From: Deltaproteobacteria bacterium
GTDB taxonomy: Bacteria; Desulfobacterota; DSM-4660; Desulfatiglandales; Desulfatiglandaceae
Assembly: GCA_021159825.1 (NCBI GenBank)
Contig: JAGHDR010000186.1
Span: forward strand, 1 to 7,048
Direction of reading: 5' to 3'
DNA: 7,048 nucleotides
The notes beneath the pieces were generated by a model. The model was not told where the DNA came from and ran no database searches. It worked only from the letters and a program-made list of their open reading frames with translations. The first letter of the stretch is position 1; the number at the start of each line of letters is the position of its first letter. The position numbers and the translations under genes are program-made. Below, piece after piece: positions 1-6,079 of the stretch.

Positions 1-22
1 ATTTTATAACTTGTGTAAATAT

Positions 23-50
23 TTGTCACCGAATTATTTGGCTCTATAAT
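23..50 (+). promoter_or_regulatory. Candidate sigma70-like promoter
   Basis: TTGTCA at 23-28 (5 of 6 to TTGACA) is followed by a 16-base spacer and a perfect TATAAT at 45-50, in AT-rich sequence. A transcript would start near 57 and run rightward. The next gene on that strand is the efflux operon at 446, which would give an untranslated leader of roughly 390 bases; I found no better promoter nearer to 446. Against it, a terminator-like hairpin with T8 lies at 55-79, right at the predicted start, so the site could instead be chance. The match is seen in the sequence; its function is inferred. Confidence 0.35.
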
Positions 51-54
51 GTCT

Positions 55-79
55 AACCAGCGATTGTGCGGTTTTTTTT
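55..79 (+). terminator. Weak intrinsic-terminator-like hairpin with T8
   Basis: AACC-(A)-GC at 55-61 can pair with GCGGTT at 68-73 around the loop GATTGT, leaving one bulged A, and a run of eight T occupies 72-79. This could end a plus-strand transcript entering from left of the window. The stem is short, and it conflicts with the promoter candidate at 23-50, whose start point would fall inside it. At most one of the two is likely to be functional as described. Confidence 0.2.
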
Positions 80-83
80 GTCA

Positions 84-335
84 TCAAGTATCCAAATCTA
101 CATATTGTCCGACAAAACCATAATGATTTCCAATTGAATCTGACCCCCGATCACTATTCACGAGGTTATTGCCGATAAGCTGCCATAATGAGTAAGATCG
201 TGTGCGCTTTGAAGCAGAGGTTACCTCCAGCCAGCCATCGTTAACCCAGTCCTCCAATAGAACCCTTGCCATGCAGCCCGGGAGGATGAAATTACAATTT
301 CGTTGAATCCTATTAAATACTTCCTTATCTGTCAA
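84..335 (-). CDS. Hypothetical protein, possible small or remnant gene
   Basis: An 83-residue open frame reading leftward from TTG at 335 to TGA at 84-86. I do not recognise it. Residues about 23-52 (RVLLEDWVNDGWLEV, then a basic stretch and YSLW) have the hydrophobic spacing and Y-x-L end of a winged-helix unit, which is only a resemblance. No clear Shine-Dalgarno sequence precedes the TTG. The frame stays open upstream to a stop at 390-392 without an ATG, so it may be a decayed fragment or a chance ORF. It runs divergently from the efflux operon; if real, a short HTH-like protein here could be a local regulator, but nothing in the sequence proves this. The amino-acid composition is balanced and not obviously that of a shadow frame. 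Confidence 0.3.
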   Translation of the reverse strand: MTDKEVFNRIQRNCNFILPGCMARVLLEDWVNDGWLEVTSASKRTRSYSLWQLIGNNLVNSDRGSDSIGNHYGFVGQYVDLDT

Positions 336-445
336 ATTTGATTTCTTGGAAGATAGATATGGCGGGCTGGAAATGTGACGAAGGACGTGCTAAAGATGGG
401 AATGGTCGCGTAGGATTCTATCTGGAGCCGTTGGTTAAAACGATA

Positions 446-1768
446 ATGAAGCCGGTTTTTTTCACTCTCTTTCTGATCATGATCTCCATATCCGTATTCC
501 CCGGGCTTAGTCGTGGACTGAGCCTTGAAGAGGCTGTGGATATGGCCCTGATCAATAATCCGGACCTGCAACGTCAAAGGATGAACCAGTCACTGAGTGA
601 AAATGACCTGTCTGAAAAAAGATCTCAGAACTACGGTAAAATCGGGCTGGTGGCATCCTACGGCCATTATAACCTGCCGCGAACCCTGGCGCCTTTGACG
701 CCTGCCGCCATCTTTACCGACCCCTTCGCCGTGCCCACCACCCAGGATCTGTTCACCACCGGCATCATGTACGAGGTACCCCTTTTTACCGGATTTGCCC
801 AACAACACTCGGTGGAAATCGCCGCCATGCAGAAAGAGATGGCGGGTGTCGCCCTGAAATTGAGCGAAGAGCAGTTGATCTACAATGTAAAAACCCTGTA
901 TGTGAACGCCCTTGCCCTGGAACGTCAGGAATCGGCGCAGAATGCATACTGCCGAGCGTTGGCGGCCCTTCTTGAGGATATCCGTTACGACGTGAGTGTG
1001 GGGAAAAAAGCCCGGGTCGACCAATTGAAAGCCGCGGCCGACCTTGAAAACGCCAGGGCACGGAAAGGGCAGATTAAAACCAACATCCGGATTGTCAAGG
1101 CGACTCTGAAAAGCCTCTTGAATGTAAAAGAACTCTCCCCTCTGGAAGAAATCCCCACCCATATGTGTCCCCCCGAACGGGTAGGGGCGGACAACGCCAT
1201 CAAGGGACTAAACCGCTATCAGTATGCGGTGATGGACGTGGAAAAAAACGCCAAACTGGTGGAAAAAAGCAAATCGGATTATTACCCTCAAGTGGTATTC
1301 AACGCTTTTCTCGGCCGGAACTTCGGCCCCAATGACAATACCAACCGATACAGCGGCGAGTGGAACAACCAGGAAATCTGGCAGGCCGTGGTGAATCTCA
1401 AATGGAATATCTTTGATTTCGGGGTACGCAAATCCGCCGGTGAGAAAGCACGGATCCGTAAACGACAAAGCGAAATGGAGAAATTACAGACCGAGCTCGA
1501 TTTGAAAAAGTCTCTGGTTGAGGCAGTGGCCAAAATCAAAATGGCCGTTGACGAATACCAGTCCGCCATGGCAGAACTGGACATGACCCGGGAAACAGAA
1601 ATCATTGAGCAGGTACGATTTGACAACGGCGCCATCAGCGTAAATGATCTGCTTTATGCCAAAGCCCGCAACCAGCAGGCGCAAAGCCGCTTGAACACAG
1701 CCGAGTATGCCTATCAGAATGCCCGATTCTACCTGGATTATCTGCTGGAGGACGGAAAAAACCCATGA
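446..1768 (+). CDS. TolC-family outer-membrane efflux protein
   Basis: This is the outer-membrane channel of a tripartite efflux pump: a trimer forming a beta-barrel pore plus a long periplasmic alpha-helical tunnel that docks on the adaptor. From ATG 446 the product is 440 residues, normal for the family. Residues 1-24 form a Sec signal peptide (MKP, then a hydrophobic stretch, then PGLSRG). There is no lipobox cysteine, so it is not a NodT-type lipoprotein. The mature part starts with the typical LSLEEAVDMALINNPDL helix. The two OEP repeats show the matching strand motifs YEVPLFTGF (109-117) and LKWNIFDFGVRKS (318-330), with long charged helices at about 120-225 and 335-432. The C-terminal helix carries the usual DLLYAKARNQ pattern. 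The frame is open back to 317, but upstream starts (TTG 338, ATG 359) would bury the signal peptide. GGAG at 424-427 is the only upstream SD-like sequence and is rather distant. It is the first gene of the operon and its stop overlaps the adaptor start (ATGA). The substrate is unknown. Confidence 0.93.
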   Translation: MKPVFFTLFLIMISISVFPGLSRGLSLEEAVDMALINNPDLQRQRMNQSLSENDLSEKRSQNYGKIGLVASYGHYNLPRTLAPLTPAAIFTDPFAVPTTQDLFTTGIMYEVPLFTGFAQQHSVEIAAMQKEMAGVALKLSEEQLIYNVKTLYVNALALERQESAQNAYCRALAALLEDIRYDVSVGKKARVDQLKAAADLENARARKGQIKTNIRIVKATLKSLLNVKELSPLEEIPTHMCPPERVGADNAIKGLNRYQYAVMDVEKNAKLVEKSKSDYYPQVVFNAFLGRNFGPNDNTNRYSGEWNNQEIWQAVVNLKWNIFDFGVRKSAGEKARIRKRQSEMEKLQTELDLKKSLVEAVAKIKMAVDEYQSAMAELDMTRETEIIEQVRFDNGAISVNDLLYAKARNQQAQSRLNTAEYAYQNARFYLDYLLEDGKNP

Positions 1769-2835
1769 AGAAATTCATCGCCTTGCTGTTGATCATTGGA
1801 CTCATCGTCGCTGCCAGCATCCTCCTCAAAAAACGGATGCAGTCGGCCCGGAACGCGCCCACGCCGATCCCCCCGGTCTATCCGGTGAAGGTTGTTTCAC
1901 CAGAGGTGACATCCCTGCAACAGACACGCCCTTTTCTGGCCCAATTGACATCCGTTCATAGCGCCCATATCGCCTCAAAGCTGAGCGGTCGAATTAAGGC
2001 CGTCCGGGTGACGGAAACCCAGGTCGTAAAAAAAGGAGATCTGCTGGTTCAGATTGATGACCTGGAAACCCTTTCTGCTATTAAGTCTTTTGAAGAAACC
2101 CTGAAGTCTCAGCAAGCCGATTTAAAATATACCCAAACGCTGCATGCCCGCAACAAGGCCATTTTCAAAGTGGGGGGCCTGGCCCGGGAAAAACTGGAAG
2201 CGTCGGAAGTGGCCCTCGCCGGTAAACGGGCAGCCCTTGAAGCGACCCGGCAAAAAATAACGACCCAGCAGATCCAGTTGGGCTATTTAAACATCCTCGC
2301 GCCCTTTGACGGCACCGTCGCCGCCGTCTTTTTGCGAAAGGGTAACCTGGCCACACCCGGCCAACCCCTTTTAACCCTCCGTTCGCCCGAGCAGAAACTC
2401 ACCTTCAACTACGTACCGGCGCCACCCGACATTACACCGGGCCAGGCCGTTTTCGTGGGGAAAAAAAGAATTGGAAAAGTTCTAAAACGCTACAGCGATG
2501 CCAAAAACGGCCTGTCCGTGGCAGAGATAAGTCTTGACCATCCCCTTGATCAACCCGACAACAGTTACCTCAACATTCAAGTGGTGACGTTTAAGGGAAC
2601 AGGGTGCACGGTCCCGGTAAACGCGCTCTTGCATCAAAAAGCAGGGACCCGGATCATGGTGTATGAAAACGACCGGTTCAACCCTTTTTCCGTCACAATC
2701 CTGGGGCAGAACCGAGACCACGCCCTCGTTGATCCCTGTCCTTCATCCCCGGTGGCCGTTGGTTCGGAGGCAAAACTGAGTCTGCTCTCCACTTATGGAC
2801 CCGTCCGAATTATTCATGGAGAAGCGCGTGAATAA
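1765..2835 (+). CDS. RND efflux periplasmic adaptor (HlyD/AcrA-type membrane fusion protein)
   Basis: This is the periplasmic adaptor that bridges the RND permease and the TolC-like channel; 356 residues, typical for the family. Residues 4-21 are a single hydrophobic N-terminal segment with no lipobox cysteine, so it is anchored by an uncleaved helix or secreted, not lipidated like AcrA. The lipoyl half-motifs are at about 69-99 (SGRIKAVRVTETQVVKKGD, then LLVQID) and 174-206 (ILAPFDGTVAAVFLRKGN, then PGQPLLTL). They flank an alpha-helical hairpin at about 100-173 that should dock on the channel tip. A beta-barrel (about 208-275, with DITPGQAVFV) and a membrane-proximal domain (about 280-345, starting VPVNALL) follow. 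The start is the ATG overlapping the channel gene stop by 4 bases; GGAGGA lies at 1747-1752, 12 bases upstream. The overlap implies translational coupling. Its 3' end overlaps the permease start. Confidence 0.93.
   Translation: MKKFIALLLIIGLIVAASILLKKRMQSARNAPTPIPPVYPVKVVSPEVTSLQQTRPFLAQLTSVHSAHIASKLSGRIKAVRVTETQVVKKGDLLVQIDDLETLSAIKSFEETLKSQQADLKYTQTLHARNKAIFKVGGLAREKLEASEVALAGKRAALEATRQKITTQQIQLGYLNILAPFDGTVAAVFLRKGNLATPGQPLLTLRSPEQKLTFNYVPAPPDITPGQAVFVGKKRIGKVLKRYSDAKNGLSVAEISLDHPLDQPDNSYLNIQVVTFKGTGCTVPVNALLHQKAGTRIMVYENDRFNPFSVTILGQNRDHALVDPCPSSPVAVGSEAKLSLLSTYGPVRIIHGEARE
2818..2830 (+). promoter_or_regulatory. Ribosome binding site that selects a GTG start for the RND permease
   Basis: GGAG at 2818-2821 (part of GGAGAAG) is followed by a six-base spacer and GTG at 2828-2830. 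The two in-frame ATG codons upstream (2795 and 2816) are preceded by pyrimidine-rich or mixed sequence without a Shine-Dalgarno match. The whole site lies inside the last codons of the adaptor gene, whose TAA is at 2833-2835, so ribosomes finishing the adaptor would be placed directly on this start. Confidence 0.6.
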
Positions 2836-5800
2836 ATCCTGGATTGAAAAACTTTTACAGCGCCCCTATTTCATCTATTCCTTCCTGGTCCTGTTTGTAT
2901 TCTTAGGCATCATCGGTTACCAAAATGTGGACCGAAAGCTCTTCCCGGATTCCAATTATCCTGAAATTGCCGTGGTAATGGTTCAGCCCGGAGGTTCAGC
3001 CAAAACCATCGCCGCCAACATTGCCGTTCCGATGGAGGAGGAACTTTACACCCTTGATGAAATCCGCCGGGTCTATTCCACCACCATTGATGAAGTCTCT
3101 GTGATCCGGGCGGAATTTGAATACACAAAGGATCTGGAGATCGCCTCCGCCGATGTGGAAAATGCCATCAACAAAATCCGTTCCATACTGCCCGATGACC
3201 TCATGGAACCGCAGATCCACAAGATATCGGCGGCCACCGCACCCATACTGGTGATCGGCATAAGCAGCGAAACCGTTTCTCTCACCGATATTCGACAGCT
3301 TGCGGAAAATCAACTGAAACACGAATTGATCAAAATCCCGGGCGTGGCCAATGTTGATATCTTTGGCGGCTACCAAAAGGAAGTGCAGATCATCATCGAC
3401 AAGAAAACCCTCGACCGGTACGGTCTCGGCCTTGGTGCGGTACTGGGGGTGCTGAAACAAAACGACAAGGATTACGCCATCGGTTTTATCACCGGCGAAA
3501 AAAACCGTTATCTTCTGAAATCTCCCGGAAAAGAGGAGACCATTGAAGGGCTTCGGGCCCTTCGCCTGACGCCCGATGTATCTTTAGGTGATGTCAGCCG
3601 CATCTATTTCGGCCACTATGAGAATACTGCTGCTTATTACGGAAATGGAAGGGCGGCCATTGCCCTGTCTATCCAGCGGAATCGCAATGCGGATGTCATT
3701 AAAACCATTACCCGGGTGGAAGAAAAACTGGACCATATGAGATCCCAATACACAAATCTGCGTTTTGAAATCACGGATACCCAGAAGGATACCATCGTTC
3801 AAAGCACGGAAAATATGTTTGAATCTCTGCGGGATGCCATCATCATGAGTATTATGGTGGTCTTTTTCTTTCTGGCCAGTTTCAGGCAGGTTCTGGTGGT
3901 GCTGTTGACCATTCCGCTGGTTTACGCCACCACCATCGCTCTCATGTGGTTCGTAGGTATCGAGTTCAATGTGATCACCCTAACCGGCATTGTCCTGGCC
4001 CTCGGCCTGCTCTTAGATGATGCGGTGGTGGTCATGGAGAACATCGAGCGTCATTATCATCAAACCGGACAGAAGTCCATTTACAAGGCAGTTCTTGCCG
4101 GTACACGGGAAATCATGTTTGCGGATCTCTCCGGCACCATGACCACCATGATTGCGCTTGCGCCCATTCTCTTTATAGGCGGGTTTCCCCAGACCCTTTT
4201 TCGCCCCCTGGCCGGGACGCTCTTGCTGGCCCTGGCGGCGTCCTATGTGATTTCCATCACGGCGGTGCCCTTGCTGTCCCTTAAAATCCTGACCATCGAT
4301 CAGCCGGTTATTTTGAGGATGGAACGTTTTTTTCAGCGCATAACGGGCCGTATAAACGACGGTGTCCAATCCTTTTTTAGCGCTGCGGTGACCCTTGCGC
4401 TGGATCATAAAATGGTTTCCGTGGTCTATTTCGGGGTCCTGGCAATTCTTTTTGTCATCAGTGTGCGCATGGTCATGCCCACTGTGGGCCAGGAGTTGCT
4501 GCCCCCCATGGACACCGGCGTCATCAAAGTGAAAATGGTGGTTGACCCCAACCTGACCATTGAAGAAAGCAGGAGGGTCGTGGCAAAGGCCGACCGGATT
4601 ATCAAAGAAAGGGGAGACCTGCTCCGCCTTTCTTCCACCATCGGCAGTGAACCCGGCGTCCTCAGCATCGGCAGCGGCAGCGGCATTGATCACATTGCCG
4701 TCACCGCCACCTACGTGAACCGCTACGGGAGAAAGGAATCCATATGGGAAATCCAACGGCATCTACGGCCTGTGATGGCCCGGATCGAAAATATCAAAAG
4801 TCTCGATATCGTGGACTACGGCGCCACGGCCCTGTCCAGCATTCGTGCCAATATTGACGTTATGCTCTCCGGTCCAAATTTTAAAGACCTTGAAATAGCC
4901 GGAGACATGGTGGAAAAAGCCCTTTATAAAACACCGGGGCTGGTTTCTGTTTCCAGAACCTGGGCCAATGACAAAACCGTCTATAATCTGGATATGGACC
5001 CGGAACGGACCGCTTTTTACGGATTGAACAGCGCAAACATCGCCCGTCAGATCCAGGCGGTTCTGCGCGGGGCCCGGGTGGCCTCATTTCCTTTAAAAAA
5101 CAGCGTTGATTTCCGGGTCCGCGTCTGGGTCCCTGCCATGGAACGCGACAGTCTGGAAACGCTCCGGACGACCCTGCTGGAGACGCCAAAAGGTAAAATT
5201 CCCTTTGGGGCCATGGCTTCCGTCAGCCGTGAAATGGAACCGGGAATGATTACCCGGGAAGGGTTGAACTACACCCTGAACGTTTACGGTTCCCGAGAAA
5301 AAGCCGCCATCAGCCATATCATGGCCGATTTTGAAAAGGCCTTTAAAGATTACCACCTGCCCCCGTCCGTGACCATGGAACAGACCGGCGACATGAAGCA
5401 GTTTGAAAGCTCGGCCGGAAGAATGGTACGCGCCATCGGATTTGCGGTGGTGTTGATCTTTTTTACCCTGGTGACCCTGTTTGACAGCGTTAAGGTGGCT
5501 CTGATGATTGTACTCGCGATTCCCCTCACCATTATCGGGGCTGCCTGGACGCTCCTTCTATTGAATTACCATGTGTCCATGCCGGCAATGATGGGTTTCA
5601 ACCTGCTCTCCGGCATCATAGTCAACAATGCCATTTTGTTGATTCACTTCGCCCAAGAAAAAATGGCGAATGGGTTTACCCCAAAAGAGGCCATGCTGGA
5701 AAGCATCCGTATTCGTACCCGGCCGGTACTGATGACGGCCTTTGCCGTGGCGGCCGGCATGCTCCCCGTTGCCCTTGGGTCCGCCATCGGACTCGAACGA

Positions 5801-5908
5801 CTGGCCCCTCTTGGCGCCGTGGCAATCGGCGGTCTTATGGTGGGCACTTTCCTGACCCTGCTGTTTATCCCCCTTATTTTCGTTCTGCTGGTGAAAGACC
5901 CGGCATAG
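2828..5908 (+). CDS. RND multidrug-type efflux permease (AcrB/HAE1-like)
   Basis: This is the inner-membrane proton antiporter of the pump, expected to work as a trimer that extrudes substrates from the periplasm or inner membrane into the channel. It has 1026 residues from GTG 2828; ATG 2816 or 2795 would add 4 or 11. The layout is the duplicated RND fold. TM1 is at 14-32, followed by a periplasmic porter/docking domain (33-335), then TM2-TM7 (336-548), a second periplasmic domain (549-865) and TM8-TM12 (866-1021). TM4 has the proton-relay pair in GLLLDDAVVVMENIERH (D397, D398; AcrB D407/D408). TM11 keeps RTRPVLMT (R963, T970, equivalent to AcrB R971/T978). In TM10 the AcrB K940 position is Asn (VNNAILLIHFA, N933), as occurs in some HAE1 relatives. 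The DD pair and the lack of heavy-metal RND features argue for an organic substrate, which cannot be named. It is the last gene of the operon, with a TAG stop 10 bases before the palindromic repeat. Confidence 0.93.
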   Translation: MNKSWIEKLLQRPYFIYSFLVLFVFLGIIGYQNVDRKLFPDSNYPEIAVVMVQPGGSAKTIAANIAVPMEEELYTLDEIRRVYSTTIDEVSVIRAEFEYTKDLEIASADVENAINKIRSILPDDLMEPQIHKISAATAPILVIGISSETVSLTDIRQLAENQLKHELIKIPGVANVDIFGGYQKEVQIIIDKKTLDRYGLGLGAVLGVLKQNDKDYAIGFITGEKNRYLLKSPGKEETIEGLRALRLTPDVSLGDVSRIYFGHYENTAAYYGNGRAAIALSIQRNRNADVIKTITRVEEKLDHMRSQYTNLRFEITDTQKDTIVQSTENMFESLRDAIIMSIMVVFFFLASFRQVLVVLLTIPLVYATTIALMWFVGIEFNVITLTGIVLALGLLLDDAVVVMENIERHYHQTGQKSIYKAVLAGTREIMFADLSGTMTTMIALAPILFIGGFPQTLFRPLAGTLLLALAASYVISITAVPLLSLKILTIDQPVILRMERFFQRITGRINDGVQSFFSAAVTLALDHKMVSVVYFGVLAILFVISVRMVMPTVGQELLPPMDTGVIKVKMVVDPNLTIEESRRVVAKADRIIKERGDLLRLSSTIGSEPGVLSIGSGSGIDHIAVTATYVNRYGRKESIWEIQRHLRPVMARIENIKSLDIVDYGATALSSIRANIDVMLSGPNFKDLEIAGDMVEKALYKTPGLVSVSRTWANDKTVYNLDMDPERTAFYGLNSANIARQIQAVLRGARVASFPLKNSVDFRVRVWVPAMERDSLETLRTTLLETPKGKIPFGAMASVSREMEPGMITREGLNYTLNVYGSREKAAISHIMADFEKAFKDYHLPPSVTMEQTGDMKQFESSAGRMVRAIGFAVVLIFFTLVTLFDSVKVALMIVLAIPLTIIGAAWTLLLLNYHVSMPAMMGFNLLSGIIVNNAILLIHFAQEKMANGFTPKEAMLESIRIRTRPVLMTAFAVAAGMLPVALGSAIGLERLAPLGAVAIGGLMVGTFLTLLFIPLIFVLLVKDPA

Positions 5909-5918
5909 GTATTCTTTT

Positions 5919-6079
5919 AGGGAACTGGAAGAAAATAATATACGCATATCGTGCAGAACTTTTGTTCGTTTTCAAGGCGTGATGACAGGTGCATAGTTGG
6001 GCTATATGCCTGTTATCACAGCGTAGAAAGCGGGCAAAAGGGCAAGCAGGATGCGTAGATTATTTCTTGGAAGTTCCCT
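5919..6079. repeat. 161-bp imperfect palindrome filling the convergent intergenic gap (MITE/REP-like)
   Basis: The outer arms 5919-5947 (AGGGAACTGG...TACGCAT) and 6051-6079 (ATGCGTA...AGTTCCCT) are inverted repeats matching at 23 of 29 positions. An inner stem, GTGATGACAGG (5979-5989) with CCTGTTATCAC (6009-6019), shares exactly the same dyad axis at 5999. The roughly 31-base segments between outer and inner stems pair only patchily. TTA occurs at 5917-5919 and again at 6079-6081, compatible with a 3-bp target duplication around an element spanning 5920-6078, though three bases could match by chance. It holds no gene of its own. It lies between the stops of the RND permease (5908) and the decarboxylase (6079-6081), and the right TTA is the complement of the latter's TAA stop. 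Likely roles are a non-autonomous mobile element, a bidirectional RNA structure protecting or ending both transcripts, or both; this is inferred. Confidence 0.75.

Noticed and set aside
338..445. N-terminal extension of the TolC-family protein from TTG 338 or ATG 359
   Set aside because: The extension is hydrophilic and would place the clear signal peptide (starting at ATG 446) internally, which does not fit an exported outer-membrane protein.
590..1162. Minus-strand 190-codon open frame within the channel gene
   Set aside because: It is an antisense shadow of the OEP repeat region, with no domain, and competes with a clearly coding plus frame.
4013..4762. Minus-strand 249-codon open frame within the RND gene
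   Set aside because: It is a histidine- and glycine-rich antisense shadow of the permease, whose motifs across the same bases are unmistakable.
5979..6019. Inner hairpin of the repeat as a classic rho-independent terminator
   Set aside because: The stem is good, but no T-run follows on either strand, so it does not meet the intrinsic terminator pattern. It is kept as part of the repeat.
6031..6050. Short repeated GGGCAA units suggesting a tandem or CRISPR-like repeat
   Set aside because: There are only two close copies within the palindrome, with no regular repeat-spacer pattern.
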